Shown here: positions 36,646 to 44,536 of the stretch, piece after piece
How positions within the stretch are numbered: position 1 is the first letter of the stretch
How the letters are laid out: the number at the start of each line of letters is the position of its first letter
Origin: Bifidobacterium sp.
GTDB lineage: Bacteria > Actinomycetota > Actinomycetes > Actinomycetales > Bifidobacteriaceae
DNA: 64,000 nucleotides
NCBI GenBank assembly: GCA_022640915.1
Contig: JALCCT010000003.1
Span: 1-64,000 of the forward strand
Reading direction: 5' to 3'
Made by a program: the position numbers and the translations under genes
The notes under the pieces: model-generated
What the model was told of the DNA's origin: nothing
Database searches by the model: none
What the model saw: the letters and a program-made list of their open reading frames with translations, nothing else

Positions 36646-37010
36646 ATGAGAAGGGAAATCATCGGTTCTGTCGTAACGTTCGCGGTTATGGCTTTGTTCA
36701 TAGTCCCCGAGATAGCTCATGCGGCAACTGTGGATGACGATGCAGATGATGGTCAACAGATGATGAACAAGTTGTCGCTTATGCCGGCGCTACTGATTCT
36801 GATACGGATGCCGAGGTGATTGATGAGTCGAATATCGATTGGAATGAGAATCACAGAGTATTTGACCAAGATCTTGTTGTGCAAGGTATATCGCGTTTGC
36901 AGTTGAAAAGCAGGAACCATTCGTATGGCATACCGAGCGACGAGCTCGGCATTGCCAATGCGAAGAACCAATCGACTGTCGATCGGGGAGCGGCTGTAAC
37001 GATTCCATGA
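36646..37010 (+). pseudogene. secreted-protein gene interrupted by a frameshift
   Basis: ATG 36646 has AAAGG about 7 nt upstream. It begins a signal peptide: M-R-R-E-I-I-G, then a hydrophobic core V-V-T-F-A-V-M-A-L-F-I-V-P, and a likely A-H-A cleavage site followed by A-T-V-D-D-D-A-D-D-G. This frame closes at TGA 36819-36821. A different frame, open from about 36748, continues with the same acidic composition (T-D-D-E-Q-V-V-A-Y-A-G-A-T-D-S-D-T-D-A-E...) for about 88 residues to TGA 37008-37010. One indel near 36745-36748 would join them into an exported protein of about 120 residues. I do not recognise the family. Confidence 0.5.
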
Positions 37011-37144
37011 AGGCAACGAGCAGCAACGTAGCAGATACTATGACGCAGAAGCAGATGCCGACGAGTAACGATGTCGTGGTTATGATCTGCGTTTCAATGG
37101 TGGTTTTGAGCTTTGCGCTAGAGGCCAAAGGAGCCGTCGCCTGA
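37007..37144 (+). CDS. possible small membrane peptide (45 aa)
   Basis: ATG 37007 overlaps the stop of the frameshifted secreted-protein gene (ATGA). The ORF encodes a hydrophilic Thr/Ser/Gln-rich start and one hydrophobic segment (N-D-V-V-V-M-I-C-V-S-M-V-V-L-S-F-A-L). The overlap is the only support; there is no recognised family. A 46-codon basic ORF follows at 37150-37290. Confidence 0.25.
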   Translation: MKATSSNVADTMTQKQMPTSNDVVVMICVSMVVLSFALEAKGAVA

Positions 37145-37317
37145 TTACCATGGAATTGTGGCTGCATGGCATTGCCCGGCAGACAGTTTGGCGTCGACTC
37201 GTCGAGCTGATCGGAAAGACTTACGGCAGGCTCACGCGGTTGAATATTAAGGCGGCAGATCAGCTGAACTGCCAAGACGGCAACGAATAACAATATGCAC
37301 AAGCGAATCGAGGAAGC

Positions 37318-38154
37318 ATGGCAAGTGACATCAAGAACCCATCCGTCACGCTGAACAACGGCGTCACCATCCCGCAGCTGGGGCTGGGGGTGTTCCAGAC
37401 CAAAAGCGGCAAGGAGACGTCCGATGCGGTGCGTGAGGCTTTGCTGGCCGGGTATCGTCACATCGATACCGCGCGTATTTACAATAACGAGGAATCAGTG
37501 GGGGAGGGACTGCGCGAGTCCGGCCTGAAGCGGCGAGACGTGTTCATCACGACCAAGCTGTGGAATGACGACGTGCGCTCCGGCATCGCCAAGGATGCCT
37601 GCTATGCGAGCCTGGACCGGCTCGGCACGGATTACATTGACCTGTATCTGATCCACTGGCCTGCCGATGGCTGGGAGAAGGCGTGGGAGGCGATGGCCGA
37701 GCTCTACGCCGAGGGGCGTGTGCGGGCGATCGGCGTGAGCAACTTCCAGCCGCATCATCTCGATACGCTGCTGACGATCAGCGATACCAAGCCGGCGGTC
37801 GACCAAATCGAATCCTCGCCGCAGTTCGCCAACGCGCAGGTCGTCGACTATGCGAAGTCCAAGGGCATCGACGTGGAAGCATACAGCCCGCTTGGTGGCA
37901 CCGGGGGCTCGCTGCTACGCAATCCTGTGCTCGCCGCAATCGCCGAACGCTACGGCAAATCCCCGGCTCAGGTCGTGATCCGCTGGCACTTGCAACGCGG
38001 GCTGATCGTGATCCCGAAGTCGACGCATGCTGAGCGTATCCGCCAGAACTTCGATGTCTTCGACTTTCAGCTGTCCGATAACGATATCCAGGCCATCAAC
38101 GCCCTGGATACAGGCCAGCGTACCGGCGCGGATCCAGATAACTTCGACTTCTGA
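37318..38154 (+). CDS. aldo/keto reductase
   Basis: The 278-residue protein is a typical AKR5-like enzyme: 'P-Q-L-G-L-G-V-F' and 'Y-R-H-I-D-T-A-R-I-Y-N-N-E' hold the catalytic Asp and Tyr. 'T-K-L-W' holds the Lys, 'L-I-H-W-P' the His, and 'I-P-K-S' plus the following T-H-A-E-R-I form the NADP(H) phosphate site. It reduces small carbonyl compounds; in this class 2,5-diketogluconate or methylglyoxal are typical. GAGGAAG precedes ATG 37318. It lies downstream of the degraded strip at 36.6-37.3 kb. Confidence 0.95.
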   Translation: MASDIKNPSVTLNNGVTIPQLGLGVFQTKSGKETSDAVREALLAGYRHIDTARIYNNEESVGEGLRESGLKRRDVFITTKLWNDDVRSGIAKDACYASLDRLGTDYIDLYLIHWPADGWEKAWEAMAELYAEGRVRAIGVSNFQPHHLDTLLTISDTKPAVDQIESSPQFANAQVVDYAKSKGIDVEAYSPLGGTGGSLLRNPVLAAIAERYGKSPAQVVIRWHLQRGLIVIPKSTHAERIRQNFDVFDFQLSDNDIQAINALDTGQRTGADPDNFDF

Positions 38155-38171
38155 GTTCAGGAAAACAGGTT

Positions 38172-38194
38172 GAGGCGTCTGCAGCAGACGCCTC
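38172..38194. terminator. palindrome between convergent genes
   Basis: GAGGCGTCTGC and GCAGACGCCTC form an almost perfect 23-bp palindrome between the aldo/keto reductase and alarmone-synthetase genes, which converge here. It probably ends transcription from both sides, although T-runs are lacking. Confidence 0.5.
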
Positions 38195-38208
38195 TCATAT
38201 CTAGCACG

Positions 38209-38982
38209 TTAATTCGTGGGGCCAGACCGTGGATCCGCTGCTGCTGCGGTCCCTTTGCGCGGAGCCTCATCGCCTTGGGGTGCGCCGTTGATGTCGCGGT
38301 GAATGTTCTGCATCTGCGCTTCGATGTTCTGCAAGCTGCGCGCGCAGTCCAGCAGTGTCTGCGAATGCTCGTTGAGCCGCGAATCCGGCAGATCAGTCTT
38401 GTAGCGCAGCGCGTGCTCGAGGCTGGCCCAGTAATCCATGGCAATGGTGCGGAACTGCACTTCGACCGGTGTGTAATGTGCGCCCGAGGAGAGGAACACC
38501 GGCACTGCGTAGATCACATGCAGGCTGCGGTAACCGTTCTGCTTCGGCGTTTTGATGTAGTCCTTGACCCGCAGCACTTGGATGTCAGACTGGGCTGAAA
38601 GGTAATTCGACACCGAATACACGTCGTCGCGATAATTGCATACGACACGAATGCCGGCCACATCGAAAAGATTGTCCTTGATCGACTGTGTGGTGACCGG
38701 TAGCTCCTTGCGCTCGAGTTTCTCGATGATCGAATCGACCGACTTGAGCCGTCGTTCGAGATGATGAATCGGATTGTGCTCGAAGCGTACTTGGAATTCG
38801 CCGTCGAGCACATCGAGTTTCGTGCTGATCTCGTACATCGCCCCTTCGTACACCTGCATAAGATCGATGAATGCGGCGATCTCTTCTTTGGGGAAGCGGA
38901 ATTCGCCGGATTGCGCGGCTTCAAGCCGGGCTTGGATGCTCGCGGTGTTGATGCCTTCGTGGCGGTCTAATATCACGATCAC
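38209..38982 (-). CDS. small alarmone synthetase, (p)ppGpp synthetase RelA/SpoT domain
   Basis: The 257-residue protein consists of a RelA/SpoT synthetase domain without hydrolase or TGS domains. It has 'D-V-A-G-I-R-V-V-C' (R-V for substrate contact), 'N-G-Y-R-S-L-H', 'E-V-Q-F-R-T' with the catalytic Glu, and 'D-Y-W-A-S-L-E-H'. It is of the RelP/RelQ size class and makes ppGpp/pppGpp or pGpp under stress. It begins with GTG 38982, 3 nt after the TGA of the MFS gene, so they are likely coupled. Confidence 0.92.
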   Translation of the reverse strand: MIVILDRHEGINTASIQARLEAAQSGEFRFPKEEIAAFIDLMQVYEGAMYEISTKLDVLDGEFQVRFEHNPIHHLERRLKSVDSIIEKLERKELPVTTQSIKDNLFDVAGIRVVCNYRDDVYSVSNYLSAQSDIQVLRVKDYIKTPKQNGYRSLHVIYAVPVFLSSGAHYTPVEVQFRTIAMDYWASLEHALRYKTDLPDSRLNEHSQTLLDCARSLQNIEAQMQNIHRDINGAPQGDEAPRKGTAAAADPRSGPTN

Positions 38983-38985
38983 CCA

Positions 38986-40233
38986 TCATAGCCGGTGCAG
39001 CTGGCAGGCGTCGATGTGGCTTTTCCAGCCTTCTGGCTTGGGCAGCGTGATAAGCGGCTTGAGCGTGAGCATAAGCAGGGTGGCCACACACAGCCCTGCG
39101 CACATGATGAGCGCCGCGGCAGTGTATCCGAGCTTGGTCATCAGCGCCCCTGCCAGCGAGACGAAAATCGCATAGGCGCCCATGCCGGTCAGGATGTTAG
39201 CGGCATCAAGGCGGCCTTGGCTGTTTTTGGAGACGAGCAGCGCAATGAAACCTCCGTATATGGCGTTGGTCGCAGGCAGCAAGAGCAGTCCGAAGAAAAG
39301 AAACACACTTTTGAGCCAGACGTTCTGCGGCAACGCCATACCGAAGCTGCTGGCCGCCAGCAGTAGGGAGGCAACGACAAAGACCATTCCGCCAGGCACA
39401 CGACTGATAATGCGTGAGGTGGCGACAGCGCCGATCAGCATGCCGATCGAACCGACCGAGAGCACGAGCGCGGCGGTGAAAGTGCTGTGCGTAACCTGCG
39501 CGATATGCAACTGCGTGATGAGCAGAAGCGCGTTGATCGAACCGTTGCATAGCAGGGATCCGAAAGTTATCTGCCGTTGGAAGGGCCACTTGAACAGGTA
39601 GACGATGCCGTCGAGCGCGCCTCGCCACATGGCTAGCTGGGATTGCATGGCGTCGGATTCGGCGTTTTCGGCGCAATTGGCAGTGTCGTGGCCAATGCCG
39701 ACAGCTGTGGCGGGAGTAGCACCGTCGTCATCGCTTGGTTTCCAATACCGGCGGATATGCCACGAGCCTATGGTGGCGGCGACGTTCAGCAGAGCCGCCG
39801 TGAGCAGGGGCATCATGTTGCCGAATTTCATGAGCAGGCCAGATAATGGGTCGCCCAGGATATTGAGCGCCGCGTCGCGGCCGTTGTTGATTGTCAGCGC
39901 ATGTGGCAGCTGATCGTCGGCCACGATGCCGCGCAGCATCGAGTGCGAGGTGCCGGCCAGCAGACCGCTGCGCAGGCCCATGAGGACAGCGAAGACGAGC
40001 AGCGCTGCCATGCCTAGCATGTGCAGCCAGTCGAAGGCGGCCATGCAAGCAAACAGTACGGTGCCGCTAATGCCCCAAACGAGCATGAGCTTGCGCCGGT
40101 CGACGCGATCCTGAACCACGCCGCCGGGAATGCTGAATGCGGCGAGCACGCAGCTTTCCAGCCCGCTGATGAACGATGCCTGTGCGGGCGAGCCAGTGGA
40201 CGACAGCGCGATCAGCGGAATCGCAAAGCTCAC
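38986..40233 (-). CDS. MFS transporter (possibly N-terminally interrupted)
   Basis: The conceptual protein of 415 residues from GTG 40233 is a major facilitator with about 11 hydrophobic segments and the loop motif 'G-G-V-V-Q-D-R-V-D-R-R-K-L' typical of drug-efflux-like MFS proteins. However, the frame stays open upstream to a TAA at 40474-40476 and encodes the missing first half of helix 1 (S-L-W-E-G-T-D-Y-G-A-W-L-T-A-D-T-S-S-T-L-G-A-S-L). No ATG, GTG or TTG in that extension fits. The start at 40233 would cut into helix 1. It is either a pseudogene, or it starts at an unusual codon. Its stop is 3 nt before the alarmone synthetase. Confidence 0.7.
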   Translation of the reverse strand: MSFAIPLIALSSTGSPAQASFISGLESCVLAAFSIPGGVVQDRVDRRKLMLVWGISGTVLFACMAAFDWLHMLGMAALLVFAVLMGLRSGLLAGTSHSMLRGIVADDQLPHALTINNGRDAALNILGDPLSGLLMKFGNMMPLLTAALLNVAATIGSWHIRRYWKPSDDDGATPATAVGIGHDTANCAENAESDAMQSQLAMWRGALDGIVYLFKWPFQRQITFGSLLCNGSINALLLITQLHIAQVTHSTFTAALVLSVGSIGMLIGAVATSRIISRVPGGMVFVVASLLLAASSFGMALPQNVWLKSVFLFFGLLLLPATNAIYGGFIALLVSKNSQGRLDAANILTGMGAYAIFVSLAGALMTKLGYTAAALIMCAGLCVATLLMLTLKPLITLPKPEGWKSHIDACQLHRL

Positions 40234-40640
40234 AAGGCTGGCGCCCAGCGTGCTGCTGGTATCGGCTGTTAGCCAAGCGCCATAATCGGTTCCTTCCCAC
40301 AGTGATGTGCGGGACCTGGTGCTACGCGGCGTGCGGCGTGCTGCGGGTGCCGCAGCCTGTGCACAAGCTCCTGCCGAATCGTGTGCCTTAACCGCGTCGG
40401 CGGCTATTGGTGCAGTCGTCTTGGCGATAGGTGCCGCTGTGCCCGAAGCGGTTGTGGCTTCAGCCGTGGATGCTTAAGTGGCGGTGTCGCCTACAGCATT
40501 GTTGCGTAAGGCAGTGCTGCCTATCGTAGTGCCGTTCGGAGAAGTGCTGTGCAAAGGAATACTTCTTTCTTGCGTTTTTTGAGGAATGTGGCCGCGATTG
40601 CGGCTTGGAGAGACCATGCCATGGAGAGATTGCACAGCAT

Positions 40641-40670
40641 GGTGAAATGCGATGTGGTGAAATGCAATGT
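40641..40670. repeat. 15-bp tandem repeat (2 units)
   Basis: GGTGAAATGCGATGT and GGTGAAATGCAATGT are adjacent and differ at one base. They lie in the region between the padR stop and the MFS gene, within the putative interrupted N-terminal reading frame. Confidence 0.7.
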
Positions 40671-40690
40671 GATGGGTCGTCTCGGGAGCG

Positions 40691-41392
40691 CTACGGCATG
40701 CGGAGCCGGCGCGCAATAGCATTCAGATCCCGGGAAAGATCGCGCACATCAGACTCGCTCAGTCTGCCTTGCATGTCGGCGTCGCGCAGCAGATCGTGCA
40801 TCTGCATACTGAAGTGGTACAAGCTCGATTCGGCCTCTTCCAACAGGCGGCGAGGCGAGCGAGCACGCTCTTGATCTGCGCTGCGATTCTCGTCGCGCCA
40901 GCGGCTCTGGCGCGTATCATCGTGTGAACGAGATTCTTCACGCAGATCAGCGAAGGGGCTGCCTGTGAACCGATCCGAGGATGATTGGGCGTCGCCGCGC
41001 GGATAGGAACGGAAGTCGCTCTTGTCTAAGTCGTCCTTGATCGAGCTCATGGCCTGCCGCACGTCGGAGCGCAGCTTATCGGCCATAGCCCGTGCCGACA
41101 TATCGATGTCCTCCTCAAGCTGGCCGGTTTCGTCTTTGCGTTTGCGCAGCTCCTCCCGACCGGCGTCGGTGATGGAGTAGATGGTTCTGCGTCCTGCTTC
41201 CGCCTTGGTGATGAGCCCGTCTTCGGTTAGTTTGGCGAGTCTGGGATAGATGGTGCCTGCACTAGGCACGTAGGTGCCGTTGAAACGCTGCTCGATCGCC
41301 TGCATCAGCTCGTAGCCGTGCATCGGCTGATCGGCTAGCAGCGTGAGCAGATACAGCCGCATCTGACCGTGTGCGAAAACCTGTGTGCTCAT
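40691..41392 (-). CDS. PadR-family transcriptional regulator
   Basis: The 233-residue protein has a PadR winged helix in the first 90 residues ('L-T-L-L-A-D-Q-P-M-H-G-Y-E-L', 'S-A-G-T-I-Y-P-R-L', 'G-R-R-T-I-Y-S-I-T-D-A-G-R-E-E-L'). A long charged coiled-coil-like tail follows. It overlaps the DUF4097 gene by 4 bp. PadR regulators commonly control a neighbouring transporter; the MFS gene lies downstream. The 18-bp palindrome at 42471-42488 is the natural operator candidate. Confidence 0.92.
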   Translation of the reverse strand: MSTQVFAHGQMRLYLLTLLADQPMHGYELMQAIEQRFNGTYVPSAGTIYPRLAKLTEDGLITKAEAGRRTIYSITDAGREELRKRKDETGQLEEDIDMSARAMADKLRSDVRQAMSSIKDDLDKSDFRSYPRGDAQSSSDRFTGSPFADLREESRSHDDTRQSRWRDENRSADQERARSPRRLLEEAESSLYHFSMQMHDLLRDADMQGRLSESDVRDLSRDLNAIARRLRMP

Positions 41393-42339
41393 TGTTCCTC
41401 ACCGCCTGCATAATGCGTGGAATCATCATGCTCATCGCCGTCATGGGGAGCCTTGTCCTGCTCGTCTTCATCAAAGCGCAGCGGCTCGCGTCGCACCGAT
41501 TTGAGGTTACCGGACAAACCATTGAATTCAATGGTGGTGACCGGCCCATCTTCCGGCCCGTCGCTGTATTTGAACCCTTTGAGCCGGGTGTGGAAGCGGT
41601 TCCCGTTGATGACCGCCTTGCCATTCATGGTGCTCATCGTGTACTCGGCGCGCACGCGCGGATCCAGGCGTATCGCCATGTTCGCGCTGACTGCATTGGC
41701 CTCGATGCGTCGCGGCGCGCCCAAGGCATCGACATACAGGTCGCCGCTCACGCTATTAATTTCGATATCCCGAAAATCGCCGCTGAGCACGACTTCGCCG
41801 CTCACTGTGTTGGCTTCGATGCTGCCATGATGGTTACGCGCCTCCACTTTGCCGCTGACATTGCTCAGCTCGAGTTTGCCGCGCAGCCCGTCCGAGATGA
41901 CTGATCCGGATACGGTAGACAGTTCGGCGCCGTGGTCGAGGCCGCTGATCAGGGTGTCGCCTTGCACCGACGCCACTTCGACCTTGGTGCCGCGAGGCAC
42001 GAGCAGGCTGATATCGGCGTGCAGATGCTCGTGCCTGAACCCGAACAAGCCGCCCCAGCCGTGTACATCTACGGTTACCGAATTGCCGTGCACGCTGCGG
42101 ACGGCATCCTTGGGATGGGTGACGACCAAGTGGCCGTTTTTGAATTGCACGCCAACCGGTTTTCCGGCGACATTGGAGATCTCCAATTGTGCATAATTGT
42201 CGTCCGTGCCGATGACGTCGATGCGGCCGCGAATGATGAACACGCCAAGCGAGGAAACATCATCGAGTTCAATAATTTTGTTTTCGCCAGGCGCAACTTC
42301 CCAATGCTCGTGTTTGTTTTGACGTTCGTATTCGTTCAT
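41389..42339 (-). CDS. DUF4097 beta-helix-like protein
   Basis: The 316-residue protein has a repeated Val-Ser-Gly pattern (N-V-S-G-K-V, T-V-S-G-E-V, S-V-S-G-D-L) as in the DUF4097/LiaG-like family of predicted right-handed beta-helix or solenoid proteins. There is no signal peptide or membrane segment, so it is likely cytoplasmic. The DUF4097-PadR pair (the PadR start overlaps its stop) occurs widely in Firmicutes and Actinobacteria and is often associated with envelope stress responses; the function is not known. AAGGAGCG precedes ATG 42339. Confidence 0.9.
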   Translation of the reverse strand: MNEYERQNKHEHWEVAPGENKIIELDDVSSLGVFIIRGRIDVIGTDDNYAQLEISNVAGKPVGVQFKNGHLVVTHPKDAVRSVHGNSVTVDVHGWGGLFGFRHEHLHADISLLVPRGTKVEVASVQGDTLISGLDHGAELSTVSGSVISDGLRGKLELSNVSGKVEARNHHGSIEANTVSGEVVLSGDFRDIEINSVSGDLYVDALGAPRRIEANAVSANMAIRLDPRVRAEYTMSTMNGKAVINGNRFHTRLKGFKYSDGPEDGPVTTIEFNGLSGNLKSVRREPLRFDEDEQDKAPHDGDEHDDSTHYAGGEEQ

Positions 42340-42470
42340 AACCGCTCCTTGGATTCTTCAGTGTCAGGGTGCGTGCTGCTGCCGATCGTTCGGTAATGGC
42401 TGATATCAGACGGTTGCATGCCCTTAGCTGATGTTCGTTCGCGATGTATCGCTTGTGAAAACAATATCAC

Positions 42471-42488
42471 GTTATATCGCGATATAAC
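42471..42488. promoter_or_regulatory. perfect 18-bp palindrome, PadR operator candidate
   Basis: GTTATATCGCGATATAAC is its own reverse complement and lies upstream of the DUF4097-padR-MFS operon, 130 bp before ATG 42339. It sits in an AT-rich promoter-like patch. The extended form ATGTTATATCGCGATATAAC resembles PadR sites that end in ATGT/ACAT. A weaker palindrome GCGAT-GT-ATCGC lies at 42441-42452. Confidence 0.7.
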
Positions 42489-42565
42489 ATCGGAGTGTCG
42501 CCGAAAAGCAAAGCGTTGGGAATCGTAAGTGCAATCCATGCGCCGCAGACAGGACGGCTCGCCGC

Positions 42566-42571
42566 TACAAT
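42566..42571 (+). promoter_or_regulatory. -10 box of a leaderless miaA message
   Basis: TACAAT is followed by 7 nt and ATG 42579, so transcription would begin at the start codon itself. No ribosome binding site precedes this ATG. The same pattern is present at 3796-3809. Confidence 0.45.
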
Positions 42572-42578
42572 CGCGCAT

Positions 42579-43619
42579 ATGACTGGAAATACAAAGGAAG
42601 TGGGTCGCAGTGGCATGCGCAGCGTCGTTTCGATCATCGGGCCTACTGCTTCAGGCAAAACGGGGCTTGCCATCGCGTTGGCGCAGCTGCTGAATGCGCC
42701 GACGTCGCGATCGTGTGGTGACGGAGCTGAGATCATCAACGCCGATGCCTACCAGATGTATCGCGGTATGGATATCGGCACAGCAAAGGCGACGGCGCAG
42801 GAGCGCCAGGCGGTGCCGCACCATCTAATCGACGTCATCGAACCTGAGGATTGCATGAGTGTGGCACGGTTCCAGAAGCTAGCTCGCACTTGCATAACGC
42901 GTCTGCAGGAGCGCGGCGTCAGACCAATTCTCGTCGGCGGATCGGGGCTGTACGCCCGCGCCGCGATCGACGACATTGCGTTTCCGGCGACCGACCCGGG
43001 CGTGCGGGCACGGCTGGAGAAGCGGGCTGAAACCGAGGGCGCCGGCGTACTGTATGCCGAATTGCAGGCCAAGGATCCGCAGGCTGCTGTGCGCATGGAT
43101 CCGCACAATCCCCGTCGCACGATCCGTGCACTGGAGGTTATCGAGATCACTGGAAAGCCGTATTCGGCGAGCCTGCCGCAGTACCGCTACGTTATGCCTG
43201 CGGTGCAGATCGGGCTTGATCTACGCCGCGAGGTGCTCGACCAGCGTATCGACAAGCGAACGCAAGCGATGCGTCAGGCCGGTTTTGTCGAGGAGGTCCG
43301 CCGCCTGAGGCCGCGGCTAGGGGCTACTGCGTCGCGGGCGCTGGGTTATGAGCAGATCGTGGAGGCGCTTGACGGCGATATTAGCGAGGATGAGGCTTTC
43401 GCACAGATCACCCAGCGTACTAAGCGTTTAGCTCGCAAGCAGATGGGATGGTTCGGGCGCGATCCTCGAATTCACTGGCTTGATGCGCTCGATCCGCAGC
43501 TTGTCGACCGCACGCTTGAAATCGTGCGACAGGCGGATGCGGGAGCCTATGCCGAGCGGGATACGCATGCAGCCGGTTACGTGCAGCATCATCTCGGCGA
43601 TATGGGTACGCGGCAATAG
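42579..43619 (+). CDS. miaA: tRNA dimethylallyltransferase
   Basis: The 346-residue protein has the MiaA P-loop G-P-T-A-S-G-K-T, the [15 protein letters not shown] motif and 'R-Q-M-G-W-F'-like C-terminal residues. It adds dimethylallyl to A37 of tRNAs reading UNN codons. An unusual Pro/Thr/Ser/Arg-rich insert ([11 protein letters not shown]) separates the P-loop helix from E-I-I-N-A-D. The start is either ATG 42579 (leaderless promoter) or ATG 42615 (AAAGGAAG upstream). It converges with the Fic gene. Confidence 0.93.
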   Translation: MTGNTKEVGRSGMRSVVSIIGPTASGKTGLAIALAQLLNAPTSRSCGDGAEIINADAYQMYRGMDIGTAKATAQERQAVPHHLIDVIEPEDCMSVARFQKLARTCITRLQERGVRPILVGGSGLYARAAIDDIAFPATDPGVRARLEKRAETEGAGVLYAELQAKDPQAAVRMDPHNPRRTIRALEVIEITGKPYSASLPQYRYVMPAVQIGLDLRREVLDQRIDKRTQAMRQAGFVEEVRRLRPRLGATASRALGYEQIVEALDGDISEDEAFAQITQRTKRLARKQMGWFGRDPRIHWLDALDPQLVDRTLEIVRQADAGAYAERDTHAAGYVQHHLGDMGTRQ

Positions 43620-43666
43620 CACAGTAATCCTGATGGGCGGGCAGCCGTCTGCAAGTGCTCAACGGC

Positions 43667-44485
43667 TCAGTGCGCAGGTCCCTGATCCCAGCCGGCGAAC
43701 AGGAATACGCGCGTGGGATTGGCCGGGCGGATGATCGCACCGAACAGTTGCTCGAATCCGCAGACATCGCCCGTGTAGGCCTTGTGCTTCGCCTGCTTGT
43801 ATGCTTGCCGGGTGACGGTGCCCCAGTCGAGATCCCAACCTGCATCGTGGGCGAGACGCGAGGCGAAGATGCGCAGCACCATCGCGTTGCCGCCTTTGAA
43901 CGGGTGCAAATAGCCCAGCTCATCGTATATCTTCGCCAGTTCGCGCACGAATACGTCGCGATCCAGATTGTGCAGATTGTGTTTGTCGTTCAGCTCGGTA
44001 GAAATATTCATCGCTCCGGTGTCGATCAGCACGGCAGGGAAGAAGGCTTCGGGGTCGGTGTCTCGCGCAGGCTCGCCGGCGTCTGCAACCGTGCCGTCAC
44101 TACGCGTGTCTGCAGCAAGAACCCGTTGCGCGCTATGGTCTTTGACGCCGCGACTGTCGATGCTGCGATCTTTTACATCTTTGGTGCGCAGCTGCCCCGC
44201 ATCGTCATAAACGCCGTCGAAGAGCGCGCGGTGGATGGCGCTGAGCTCGCCCAGATCCCCGGTGGGATTCCACCCGCGTTCGGCGAGCAGCACAGTGCGG
44301 GCGAATACGCAGCTCGCGGCGTCGTGCGGGCTGCTGTCAGCTACGGTTACTAACCGCAGCACATCAGCGTTTCCGGCGATGTAGTCGTCCGCTGCACGGC
44401 GCGTCTGATCACTTGGCGTCATTGCTTCCAGTTCGCAGTTCTTCTGGGCGAATGCGACTGCGATGGCACGTTCTGCAGGAGTCAT
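43667..44485 (-). CDS. Fic-domain protein with a degenerate active-site motif
   Basis: The 272-residue protein has a Fic-like helical layout. The motif region is H-P-F-K-G-G-N-A-M-V-L-R (residues 194-205), matching H-x-F-x-(D/E)-G-N-(G/K)-R-x-x-R in His, Phe, Gly, Asn and the final Arg. The acidic metal ligand is replaced by Gly, and the G/K-R pair by Ala-Met. Canonical Fic enzymes AMPylate hydroxyl side chains; altered motifs use other nucleotides or are inactive. An insert (about 115-145) is poorly conserved. No inhibitory S/T-x-x-x-E-(G/N) helix stands out. A leaderless start is likely: TAAGAT 8 nt before ATG 44485. The alternative start is TTG 44494. Confidence 0.8.
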   Translation of the reverse strand: MTPAERAIAVAFAQKNCELEAMTPSDQTRRAADDYIAGNADVLRLVTVADSSPHDAASCVFARTVLLAERGWNPTGDLGELSAIHRALFDGVYDDAGQLRTKDVKDRSIDSRGVKDHSAQRVLAADTRSDGTVADAGEPARDTDPEAFFPAVLIDTGAMNISTELNDKHNLHNLDRDVFVRELAKIYDELGYLHPFKGGNAMVLRIFASRLAHDAGWDLDWGTVTRQAYKQAKHKAYTGDVCGFEQLFGAIIRPANPTRVFLFAGWDQGPAH

Positions 44486-44493
44486 ACCAGCCA

Positions 44494-44526
44494 ATCTTAG
44501 CCGATGGGAACGGGAGCCGGTAGAAT
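44494..44526. promoter_or_regulatory. divergent leaderless promoters of the Fic gene and ftsK
   Basis: TAAGAT on the minus strand (44494-44499) is 8 nt from ATG 44485, and TAGAAT on the plus strand (44521-44526) is 10 nt from ATG 44537. The two -10 boxes face away from each other 21 bp apart, so their -35 regions overlap. Transcription of one gene could therefore interfere with the other. Confidence 0.4.
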
Positions 44527-44536
44527 CGGGTGCGTT

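Noticed and set aside
36790..37461. 223-codon minus-strand ORF with hydrophobic stretches
   Set aside because: It overlaps the AKR start, has no ribosome binding site, and its hydrophobic parts mirror plus-strand ORFs. The plus-strand reading has a ribosome binding site and a signal peptide, so I preferred it, but this is not certain.
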